64,000 nucleotides of DNA from Chlorops oryzae. Taxonomy: Eukaryota > Arthropoda > Insecta > Diptera > Chloropidae. This document shows, in pieces, positions 10,302 to 19,139 of the stretch. The notes below the pieces were generated by a model that saw only the letters and a program-made list of their open reading frames with translations, was not told the origin of the DNA and ran no database searches. The stretch is from contig CM035808.1 in NCBI GenBank assembly GCA_020466095.1, positions 73,277,188 through 73,341,187 on the forward strand. The letters are read 5' to 3'. The translations under genes and the position numbers were made by a program. Each line of letters starts with the position of its first letter. The stretch's first letter is position 1.

Positions 10302-10859
10302 ATGACAGAACGGTGGTGTGTAGTGTGCGACGGGGCCCACGGCTTGAGCCGCTGTCGTCGCTTCCGCCGCTGGAACGTGGAGAGGCGATTGTTAGCGACG
10401 CAGTAAAACAAATGCTGCTTTCGATGCCTGCAGCCGTCACATTTGAGGAGGGGCTGCTTTTTCCAGCGGGCCTGCAAAATTTGTGGCCAGCATCATCATA
10501 CGCTAATCCATCAAGAGCGCCGGTCGTCGTCGCCTTATGAGCCCGGCCCGTGGAGGCTCCAGAGGGTCCAATCATCAACCCATCTGCCGCCATCGCGCCG
10601 CCGCCGCTCTCGTCGACGCCATCGCCACCCCCGAGCCGAACGCCATAACTCCACAGAACGGCCTCCCATCAATAGCCGTCGTCGCTCGCCATCGGAGCCG
10701 CATCAGGGACGCCGTCGCTGCCAATCCAATGTCGAGAGGCGCCGCTCACCTTCAGGTGCTCGACGTCTGGAAAACCACGAGCAGCCACGTCGGCGGGTTC
10801 GATTCGCTCTCTCGCCCGAACGCCAAATAAGGTCCCCCATGGTCTCATCAAACGGTTGA
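10302..10859 (+). pseudogene. Post-pol ORF of BEL/Pao element: zinc knuckles and Arg/Ser-rich tail (copy A)
   Basis: The ATG at 10302 opens a 186-codon frame (stop codon included) with one internal TAA at 10404-10406, shared with copy B. The N-terminal part has three Cys/His clusters: 'CVVCDGAHGLSRCRRF', 'CCFRCLQPSHLRRGC' and 'CKICGQHHHTLIH'. They resemble the zinc-finger end of BEL/Pao Gag. The rest is Arg/Ser/Pro/His-rich ('SRRRRSRRRHRHPR', 'RRRVRFALSPER'). Unusually it lies after pol, about 100 bp downstream, and is preceded by a pyrimidine tract and CAG that look like a 3' splice site. A nucleic-acid-binding role is inferred. Confidence 0.6.
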
Positions 10860-10987
10860 GACTGGCCGGCTCCCAGGTCGTCGGATGCCGCCATCATCCT
10901 GGAGCTGATGGAAGAGGTGCGAGAATTCCTGCGCAGCCGAGAAAGGTTAGCAGGAATTACCTATTGCGTAGCGCAAGGCGGGCAGTA

Positions 10988-11574
10988 TGTCCTTTTTTCG
11001 CCGTAGCCGCTATGAAGACGAGCTCTTATTCAGAACTACTTAACGAAACTTTGCTCTCTCTCTGGTTCAAGAGCTCGAACTCCAGCGACGGCGATTCACT
11101 GTTTTTTTTTATCGTCTCGGCTTACGCGCGCTTCAACGCTTCGCAACTTAAAATAAATCAAAATCTAATTGTGCACTCCAGCAAAAAAAAAAAAACACAA
11201 AAAGAAAAAAAACGAACCAAAAATCATAAAAGGGGAACTTAGATTCGCGGTTTATCCGCCAAAAACAAAGAACATATAATTTGAATGAACAAACAAAAAA
11301 GAAGCAACAGAAAAGTGAATTAATTATAAGGAAATTGCCAAGAAGGCGAATTTTAAGTTTGTGTCTTCCTCCCTTTTTGTTCCTTTCGTTAATCGCCAAG
11401 AAGGCAAGTTTATTTTTTTACATCAAATCTCTTACAAATCGAATTTTCGCGTCGTGCAATCGAACCACAAAAACGCCGCAGAAACCAGCACATCGGCCGA
11501 AAATCAGTCCGAAACCATGCATCGCTCCGGAGAACAACAGGTACGTCCCTTTGTTACTCTCCCTCACTTCAACA
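10988..11574 (+). repeat. BEL/Pao 3' LTR (copy A), with conserved splice donor
   Basis: It starts TGTCC directly after the polypurine-type junction and ends ...CTTCAACA at 11574. The start is bounded by homology to LTRs elsewhere in the window (TGT..TTTTTCGCCGTAGCC); the end is inferred from the CA terminus and a similar GGTACGTCC segment ~30 bp before it. An ATG at 11517 is followed after eight codons by CAG|GTACGT (donor at 11541). That codon phase continues in frame into the post-pol ORF through the acceptor at 10292. Confidence 0.65.
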
Positions 11575-12000
11575 AAGGGCTTAAACTTTTTATTTTTAAT
11601 ACTTCAATGTAAAATTTGTTTAGATCAAACTAAGGTACAAACAAGGACCTCCTGTTAAAAGTCATACCGTTAAAGATTTTTGGTTTTGAACATATGCACA
11701 TAGATCCTTGTGACGTGCTAACCACATCAACCAAGCTTAATCACTTATTGCTTCCAAAAACTACGAAATTTTGGGAGCTAACTTTACGCCGTGAAAAAGA
11801 CCTCTCTATAAAAACAAAACTATCCGAACGATTTTTTTTTTCTAAACCGGCACATAACAGCACACATCGAGCACATCCAAGCACAAGTTTCAAAAACTAT
11901 AAATTTTATAAAGGGGCTAACTTCACGCACATTTGTACTTCTAGTTATTGCTGCAATGGATGGTATCAAAGTTTTTAATTCATTAGAATTAACTGGAATT
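11575..12000. other. Intergenic stretch without recognised genes (copy A)
   Basis: AT-rich sequence between the BEL 3' LTR and the second gypsy remnant. It holds short open frames only. The copy B counterpart has ~150 extra bases (about 32590-32735) between the two halves of this stretch. I see no RNA gene or regulatory site. Confidence 0.6.
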
Positions 12001-13480
12001 CTAGAAAGTGCATCAGAATTAGTGTTTAATTTCCTTGTTTATATATAGTCTCAAAATCTTGTTCCATGAGATGCATTCGAATGCTGGTGAGTTCTGAAGA
12101 GGGGTTTAATGTTTAAACAAAGAATCTAATGGTCAATGATCTGTTACTAATTAGAAAGATTTTTCATAGACGTAAGGTCTGAAGTGATTTAGCGCCCAAT
12201 GAATAGCTGAACGTTCTTTTTAGATTATTGGTTAATTTAATTCGTGTGTATTTAAAGATCTACTTGCATATGCAATTAGCAGATCAGTTCCTATTGTACC
12301 GTGAGAAAGTACTGCACCAGGTGCATAATTTGAGGCGTCTGTTGTAAAAATTAATTTTTTTTTTTGGAGATTTGGATATTGTAAGATTTGTGGATAAGTA
12401 AATTATTCAGTAAATTATTATTTAGTAAGTTATTTCTCCAAAGTTTTTTACGAACTTTCTATAATAATTGCAAATTCAACAAATCTTCTTGTTTCATTTG
12501 AGTTTGTAGGTCTTAAAAAGTCTTTCACTACGTTGCACTTTTTTGGGTATGTTGTTACGCCAAGATCTGTTATTTTATGACCTAAAAATATTACTTCGTT
12601 TTTACAAAATTACAATTTGATGCAATTAACTTTAAATTGTCTTTTTGTAATCTTTGAAGTACTTGTTGAAGATTTGAATTATGCTCAGATATTTTTTTCC
12701 CAAAAATCTATATATTGTTTGTTGGAAAAGCTGTTAAAGGTCTTGATTGTTCACTAAGCGGAATTTGATGGAATGATTTCGTGATGTCTAATGTGGATAA
12801 ATAATAAGCACCTTCTAATTTATCGAGAACATCTTCCAATCTTGAAATGGGAAATTTGTCATCGACTTGTTTTTTATTAAGCTGGCGAAAATCAACTACT
12901 TATCGCAATTTCTTTTCTTGTCTTGAGTTTTTTTTTTTTGGTACTTTTAATTAAGGTGCATTTAAAGGGCTAGTTGAATGTTCAAAAATGCCTTTGCATA
13001 GAAGTTCGTGAGTACTACCTTTTGTTCATTAAAATAAGTTGTTAACGGATAATTCTTCACTGCTTAAATGAAATATATTTTGAAATTTATTTCAAAGTGC
13101 CGTTATGGATTTGCTAGTGGAATACTCTAAAATTTGTAAATTCAAAAGTTTTTCCAACTTTAACCATTGCAAATTTAAATCGTTAGTGGACAAAGAATTT
13201 TGTTTCTTTCTATTAGGGAAGGTAAAATTTTCATAGTTTATCTTTGCTCTGACCTTTGCATAAAAATCTGTTCCTAAAATTGCACTTGACCTTATAGGAA
13301 ATGAACCATCTACAACATTCAACTTGTGCTTTAAATCACTATCGTCTATATTTATAGGCAAAATACATGTCCCTAAAGGGACAATGTCTTTCTTTGAGAT
13401 TCCTGAAATTGCACATGAGTCACTGCTGTCAATACATACATATATAACACAAATATTCATATCTTATTAATGATATTTCT
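12000..13480 (-). pseudogene. pol: Second gypsy remnant: RNase H, RT and protease (copy A)
   Basis: Minus-strand translation shows 'TTDASNYAPGAVLSHG' (RNase H, about 12350-12290), 'ISEHNSNLQQVLQRLQKDNLKL' in pieces (RT palm end, about 12700-12620), 'RRFVEFANYYRKFV' (about 12500-12440) and the protease ORF at 13460-13092 with 'AILGTDFYAKVRAKINYENF'. The RT catalytic YxDD is not readable, and many stops interrupt the frames. The family differs from the gypsy at 1-7811 but has the same type and orientation. Dead. Confidence 0.7.
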
Positions 13481-13599
13481 GCCCCTGTATATATTAAAAA
13501 TGAAAGAATGTTACTTTTACACTTTTATAAGCTTAATTACTATGATCAAAATTTACAGTGAAATGAAAATTTTTTATATAATCCCCGAGTGACCTAATC

Positions 13600-14251
13600 T
13601 GCTACCTTTTCGGTATCGGAGGTGCTAAAGTTTCCCTGTTGCTCTGTGCCATTTAAAAAAAATTAATTATGCCTCACATTATTTTGGCTTTTGGGGTTGT
13701 TCGAATTTAAATTCGCCATTTTGCCTCTGCTGATTTCCTCTATGCTGGTTTCTACCGTTGCGCTGTCTGTACATCATGATACAGGCTTCTTCCGTATGAC
13801 ATTATTCTTGCGCTATTTGGAGAGCCTCATTTAAAGTGGAGACTCTACTTGCTGCAATTGCTTATGATATGCTATTGCTGCCTTTTCTGCAGATGTTTGC
13901 AGTGTTGAAATTTGTATTGAATTTAATTCCGAAAATAAATTTTCTATGGTTTCAGCGAATCAAAATATTGGTTTTCGGACTTGTGTTGCTCTGGATAATT
14001 CATTTAATGCAGTGTTTGCAGTTTTTCTGGGCTTAAATATTGCCTTTAAATTTTGTTTTACATTTGTAATGCCAGTTGTGCCAAGTAATTCGAGTTTTGT
14101 TTTCACTTTATCTGGTATTTTGGTGTTAAAGACTAATGAAAAAAAGTGGGTTTCTTACTATCTGGAATTTCTGCGTGAAATAATTCGATTAAGTTGATAA
14201 ATTTTTGAGAATCTTCTAATTTTCCTGAAAAATCTGGTATGGCCTTAGTGT
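13600..14251 (-). pseudogene. gag: Second gypsy remnant: gag C-terminal part (copy A)
   Basis: On the minus strand a Gln/Asn/Arg-rich segment like a gag nucleocapsid tail (about 13790-13690) is followed upstream by helical, capsid-like sequence interrupted by stops. It ends at 14251, where the solo LTR is inserted. The copy B counterpart (34600-35212) lacks ~38 bp. Assignment rests on position next to the protease and on composition. Confidence 0.45.
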
Positions 14252-15731
14252 TGTAACGGTTTTTCTTGCCGGGGTATTTCTCAGCCAGTCCAGGGTCCGT
14301 TACAAGACCAGGTGTTTTGTAATTCCAAGAATAAATCGCAAAGGTCCAAGTAGAAAATTTCAAAAATTGATTGCTTTATTTGTTTTTCGTTTCTCTTTAC
14401 ATGAAGGTTATTTCTTAACGTAGTTACAATGACTTAACTAGCTCCATCGTTGATGTAGTACTGCTGCGATCGGCGATGTATGGTCCCTTCCGCTACACGG
14501 TGTCGGCCATGGCGTACGTGTCGGTCGTAGGAGGCGTTCGAGAGCTTCGAGAGTCTGTACTGTGAGGCGGTTCAAGCCGTAGTCGTGGAGGTAGGGGCAA
14601 TCTCGCTCTTGGGTAGGAATCTCCAAGAACCAGAACTAGAGGAAATCTCGATATTGGGTAGGAATCTCCAAGAGTCAGATGCGAAAACCAGAGGAGGAAG
14701 TCTCGATCTTGGGTAGGAATCTCCCAGAACCAGAACCAGAGGCAATCTCGATCTTGGGTAGGAATCTCCAAGAGTCATATGCGAAAACCAGAGGAGGAAG
14801 TCTCGATCTTGGGTAGGAATCTCCAAGAACCAGAACCAGAGGCAATCTCGATCTTGGGTAGGAATCTCCAAGAGTCAGATGCGAAAACTAGAGGAGGAAG
14901 TCTCGATCTTGGGTAGGAATCTCCAAGAACCAGAACCAGAGGCAATCTCGATCTTGGGTAGGAATCTCCAAGAGTCAGATGCGAAAACCAGAGGAGGAAG
15001 TCTCGATCTTGGGTAGGAATCTCCAAGAACCAGAACCAGAGGCAATCTCGATCTTGGGTAGGAATCTCCAAGAGTCAGATGCGAAAACTAGAGGAGGAAG
15101 TCTTGATCTTGGGTAGGAATCTCCAAGAACCAGAACCAGAGGCAATCTCGATCTTGGGTAGGAATCTCCAAGAGTCAGATGCGAAAACCAGAGGAGGAAG
15201 TGTCGATCTTGGGTAGGAATCTCCAAGAACCAAAACCACAGGCAATCTTGATCTTGGGTAGGAAACTCCAAGAGTCAGATGCGAAAACCAAAGTAGGAAG
15301 TCTTCAGATATGATACCAAAAATGAAGTCCTGACTTACTTGTAAGTTCTCCGAGGTCCACTAGTTGAGTGATGTTCGACCGCTTGCAAAAGGGATCGTCT
15401 TATTGGTGTCGTGTACCAAAAGCTCGCCTTAGCTTTTAGTTTATGGGTTTGTGTCCATCCTGCGAGATCTGTGTGTCTAAGCTATGGTTGTTGTAACGCC
15501 TATTGTACTTAAATAGTAAGTTTATCTATCAATGTTTTTTTTGTAATTACTATAAATAAAATTTAATTTCTTATTCGAATTTTTTCTTATTCTGATTTGC
15601 TTCTTAATGTTACTCTTAAAAAAAACTTCCTCTTTAAGGAAGAGAGATGATATAATGGACATATACCCGCTTGAAGAAGAGTTAAAAGTATGAGGAAAAA
15701 GTTTATTTGGAGAAAATTTTACCTCGTTACA
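14252..15731. mobile_element. Solo LTR (1,480 bp) with GTGT target duplication, copy A only
   Basis: It begins TGTAACGG and ends CTCGTTACA (TG...CA with a 7-bp inverted terminus TGTAACG/CGTTACA) and is flanked by GTGT at 14248-14251 and 15732-15735. Copy B has the uninterrupted site (CTTAGTGTACTG, about 35206-35217), so the boundaries are exact. There is no internal coding region, as expected after LTR-LTR recombination. AATAAA-type signals exist on both strands (15554 plus, about 14373 minus), so orientation is unresolved. Its middle is a 100-bp tandem repeat. Confidence 0.8.
14625..15305. repeat. Tandem repeat, 100-bp period (about 6.7 copies), within the solo LTR
   Basis: GGCAATCTCGATCTTGGGTA recurs at 14841, 14941, 15041, 15141 and, with changes, 15241. 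Each 100-bp unit has two ~50-bp halves that both contain ATCTTGGGTAGGAATCTCC, so the array grew from a ~50-bp ancestor. The near-uniform copies create long minus-strand open frames (Pro/Thr/Trp-rich), which I do not regard as genes. Confidence 0.9.
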
Positions 15732-15735
15732 GTGT

Positions 15736-17050
15736 ACTGTATCACGTTAAAGTTTGATTCTGTCATTTTACCTTTTCCGAAGGAAAGGGTATATTAAGTT
15801 TGGCACGGAGTATGTAACATACCAAAGGAATCGCGATAGATATAGACATATATATATATTCTTCAGTAGGTTGACAAGAGGAGTCGATCTAGCCATGTCT
15901 GTCTGTCTGTCGGTCACACTTTAGTTTTTCGTAATTTACTCCTATGGCATGAAAGATAACATATCGAAATTTGGCATGGACTTGAACCAGGTAATTGTCC
16001 GAAAAACTGCATACCCATTTTTTTGTAGTTTCTTCTTGGGTCGTGGGAAGTGGTTCAGAAATTTCAATAATCACGATTTTTAAGGTTTTTCCTGGATAAC
16101 TTTTTTACTATACATCCCAGCTTATTGAAATTTGGTGTGTGTATAGCTACAATAAAGAATTAAGCTTTCGCTGAAAAACAATTGCGACATCGCCATAACT
16201 ATGGTCATCATCCCTTACATAAGAAAAAAACACTCTTTCTCTTATTTTTACATCTGTATACAAAAATGCATTTTTTTTTTGCTTCTTCTGATTCTGTATT
16301 TTGCAGCCAACTAAAGTCGTCAGTTATGGTTAAAATTTGACCATGACCACCATTCGCGAAATTCCTAAAAATTTTATTTTCACTGTTTTGAATTCAGGTC
16401 TTCGCAGCTAGACAAAATGTCCTCTAACAGTTAAAATTTGACCATGACCACTATTCGCGAAATTCGCAAAAATTTTATTTTCACTATTTTGAATTGAGGA
16501 TTTCGCAGAAAGACAAAATGTCCTCTAACGGTTAAATTTTGACGATGACTACCAATTACGAAATTCGCAAAAATTTGATTTTGACTATTTTGAATTGAGT
16601 ATTTCGCAGCTAGACAAAATGTCCTTTAACGGTTAAAACTTGATTAAGACCACCATTGGCGAGATTACCAAAAATTTTATTTTCTTTATTTTGAATTGAG
16701 TATTTCGCAGCTAGACAAAATGTCCTCTTACGGTTGAAATTTGATCAAGATCTCCATCCGTGAAATTTGCCAAAATTTGTTTTTCACTATTTCGAATTGA
16801 GTATTTCGCAGCTAGATATAATAACCTTTACGGTTAAAATTTGATCACGCCCACCATTCGCAAAAATTGTGTGCTTAATAATAATAATTGTGAAGTTGAA
16901 CCGAAGCACTGATGAGGTGCAGCGAGATATCCAAGCTAGAACGACAAAAATTTTTGTTAGGGTAATGTTTTAACATATTTTAGGCTGAGGAAAAGGTATG
17001 TGTGCAATCGGTTTAGCCGATGTAAACTTCTTTACTTGTTTTTATATATT
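15736..17050 (+). repeat. Mini-me-like dipteran repeat with 101-bp tandem repeats (copy A)
   Basis: It starts with GGGTATATTAAGTTTGGCACG, then TATATA and CTAGCCATGTCTGTCTGTCTGTC. This TA plus GTCY layout is that of dipteran mini-me elements. From about 16315 to 16860 a 101-bp unit (GACAAAATGTCC at 16411, 16512, 16613, 16714) repeats about 5.5 times with divergence. It ends ...TTCTTTACTTGTTTTTA, like the units at 56908 and 57173. The 17051-17194 tail holds no gene. No coding potential. Confidence 0.7.
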
Positions 17051-17367
17051 TTTTATTATTTTGGTATAATGATAAAAAGGATGAATCGCACGTTGCAATG
17101 ACTTTAAGTGGTATTAATTTTCGTTGGTTTTCCAACTTGCTGTTCAGAATCGTGAGGATAGCAAAAAATAAATCTTTTGCTGTTTTTGTGGCCTATTGTT
17201 GTAATAGGTTCTTCTACCTCGGTCCCTAAACTTTCCGCTTGTTCGACCCCTTGCAAGACGAATATGATTAATATTGCGAGTTTGGTCGTCTGTTGTTGAA
17301 CTAATTGAGATTAGTTTCGTAAGGGCTTCATTCGTTGTGCCAAACTGACCTGTTTTCCATAATGGTT

Positions 17368-18098
17368 TTAGTATTTTTGGGTTTTGGCATTGTTTGCTAT
17401 GGACTCAATTGCCATTTCAACCGTGAGTTTTTGTGCCATTTCGGAGGACAAACCGTCAGATATGTCAGCGTTGTGAAGTAAGTTGGTTATTTCTTCTAGC
17501 TCTTTTGCATAGCCAGTATTGTTTTTGTTCCCTTGCTTGATTTTGCTGAGTTGCGCTCTTAATGACTTGGATGAATTACCTTTAACCTGTGCACTTAGGG
17601 TGCTTATAATGGCATTAATTAAAGATTCTGTTGTTATCAAGTTTCTAGAGAATTTTGTCAATTTTGTTTTTATGATGGAAACTGCCAAACCTTCATTTGA
17701 TTCTTTAATGGAATCTAATATTTTTAGTGCGTCTATGAAACGCTGTAAATTTTCGAATTTACCATCAAGTTCAGGTATAAGCTTTGTAGCTGTATTAAGG
17801 AATTCTATAGGCGTCATTGTTGGGTGTAATGTCGATAAGCTCGCTAAGGGAAAATTGTCGAAAATGGGATCGCATTCGAGATCTGTGTCAGGGTCCATTT
17901 CTAATACGTTGTCTAATTGTTCTTCGATCTCGTCTGTGTCTAGTGTTGGTTCTACTGTCGTGACAGTGCTTAGATCAATAACGATGAAGTCTGTTAAGTT
18001 TGAAGGGGTTTCGATATTGTACTCTAGATTGGCAAATAGTTTGTATAATCTGAATTTTATGCTTTTAGAGAATCTACTGATTATTTGTTTATAATTTT
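17368..18098 (-). pseudogene. gag: Gypsy gag, copy B, C-terminal part, cut by the LTR retrotransposon
   Basis: Duplicate of the gag at 6677-7591. The reading frame is open from the insertion point (18098) to its stop and keeps Leu where copy A has a TGA. The N-terminal 60 codons lie on the other side of the inserted element (28464-28285). So gag was intact in copy B until the insertion at the GATG site split it. Confidence 0.85.
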
Positions 18099-18102
18099 GA
18101 TG
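18099..18102. repeat. 4-bp target-site duplication GATG (left)
   Basis: GATG at 18099-18102 is repeated at 28281-28284, directly flanking the LTRs. Copy A has the unoccupied site (CATG at 7411-7414). A 4-bp duplication fits Ty3/gypsy integration. Confidence 0.9.
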
Positions 18103-18599
18103 TGTTATGAGTCAAACAGCAGAGCAGCTCATCTTGTAGCTTACGAAATACCGCTAGCGACGGCAGACGGCCAAAAATGCAAGCTGGCATTTTGGACCTT
18201 CATACAAGCGTGCCAAGTGCAACTTTACAACATAGGTGACCTTACGCAGAATCGCCGAGCATGCGAATTATGAGAATATGAGAATCGAATGTTCGTGGGA
18301 ACAAAACGACCAACAAACCCGGAAGCACACCTGGACAGATCAGCATGCGTCAGCAGGCCCATGACACCGTTCCCGAAGAACAAATCAGCGTCTGCAGAGC
18401 GCTGACTTAGGTTTAAATATATAGAATAATTAGTATATAAGCTTTTGTATTCTAAACTAAGAGTCAGTTGAAATCAGTTGCTAAATATAAGTTGCAGTTA
18501 ATCGTTTAATAAATAATGATAAATTATAAAACTAAAGAGCGTTTCCTTTAGAAAATTCGGTCCGATAGGCGAGTAAGGATTTCGGAAAAATCCTCAACA
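18103..18599 (+). repeat. 5' LTR (497 bp)
   Basis: TG...CA ended. AATAAATAATGATAAAT near 18509 is a candidate polyadenylation region. It is identical to the 3' LTR except for GCGCTGAC versus GCGCAGAC near 18390. Promoter elements were not resolved; TATATAGAATAATTAGTATATAA near 18418-18440 (read in two pieces) is TATA-like. Confidence 0.95.
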
Positions 18600-18956
18600 T
18601 TATTGGCGCAGCCGGTTTTTACAACTACTCAAAGTAGTTGACGTCCTACGAGTACAACATCGCGTCCGCGAAAAATTGCACCTTTAGGGACATTAAAAAG
18701 AAAAATAGTCCTTGGTATTCAATCAAAATTCTTCTGCAAGAGTAAGCCTTGTTGCACTATTAAATGTTGCTAACTGTTGGATGTGTGTTCAGGCACTGCT
18801 AACAGAGCCCGGGAATTGTGTTCAGGCACCGAGGGTATTGCTATATTTATAGAGCGCATGGTTTTCCCTGTTTGGAGAATAAAGAATCCTTGGCGAATTA
18901 ATCTTTAAATGGACTTTTGTTTTTATATTAAAGAGTAAAACGTACTTTTCGTCGCG

Positions 18957-18987
<31 letters not shown>

Positions 18988-19139
18988 CCACGAAAATAAT
19001 CCGCGAAAAATTGTCCGCGAAAAATTATCCGCGAAATAAACTTTTTATTCATCGAAGCCGCCGCATCGGACATAGAATTTAACTATCACAAGCACGATGG
19101 TAAGTACATGAAAAACCATATTAATTTATTGAAATTCAA
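18600..19139 (+). promoter_or_regulatory. Leader region with A-tract and splice donor
   Basis: 540 bp between LTR and gag. It has a ~24-base A-tract (18957-18980) and a run of degenerate ATCCGCGAAAA-type repeats (18985-19035). At 19097-19105 it has ATG|GTAAGTA, a near-consensus 5' splice site placed exactly after a start codon. This resembles the leader donors retroviruses use for subgenomic mRNAs. No other ORF of note. Confidence 0.6.
18604..18616 (+). promoter_or_regulatory. Primer binding site, tRNA-Ser-like
   Basis: TGGCGCAGCCGG starts four bases after the 5' LTR. It resembles the TGGCGCAGTCGG start that I recall for 17.6/297-type elements and attribute to a serine tRNA 3' end, with one difference. 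The tRNA assignment is from memory. Confidence 0.65.

Larger units (their letters stand above)
9060..11574 (+). mobile_element. BEL/Pao retrotransposon, 5'-truncated, plus strand (copy A)
   Basis: It contains the integrase and C-terminal region of a BEL/Pao Pol (about 9223-10196), a separate zinc-finger/RS ORF (10302-10859), a polypurine-type junction AGGCGGGCAGTA (10976-10987) and a 3' LTR starting TGTCC at 10988. The junction and LTR start closely match, in inverse, those of the BEL elements at 39174-47512 and 63166-64000, so these belong to one lineage. Gag, protease, RT and RNase H are missing on the left. Confidence 0.75.
6505..17194. repeat. Copy A of a ~10.7-kb tandem segmental duplication
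   Basis: From 6505 the sequence matches 17195 onward, continuing across the 18103-28280 insertion to 28281 and then on to about 37850. Order and orientation are the same: gypsy gag end, small ORFs, BEL/Pao 3' part, second gypsy remnant, mini-me-like repeat. The A to B junction is at about 17193-17195, where the mini-me tail (...TGTTTTTGTGGC) meets gypsy gag sequence. Substitutions are sparse by eye. Copy A has the solo LTR at 14252-15731 and some small indels that copy B lacks. Confidence 0.85.

Noticed and set aside
10294..10897. Overlapping ORFs in other frames around the BEL zinc-finger ORF
   Set aside because: GC-rich shadow frames; only the frame with ordered Cys/His clusters makes sense.
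14493..15271. Several ~98-codon minus-strand ORFs rich in Pro, Thr, Trp and Phe
   Set aside because: They are readings of the 100-bp tandem repeat in the solo LTR; the period is not a multiple of three, so frames rotate, and there is no gene context.
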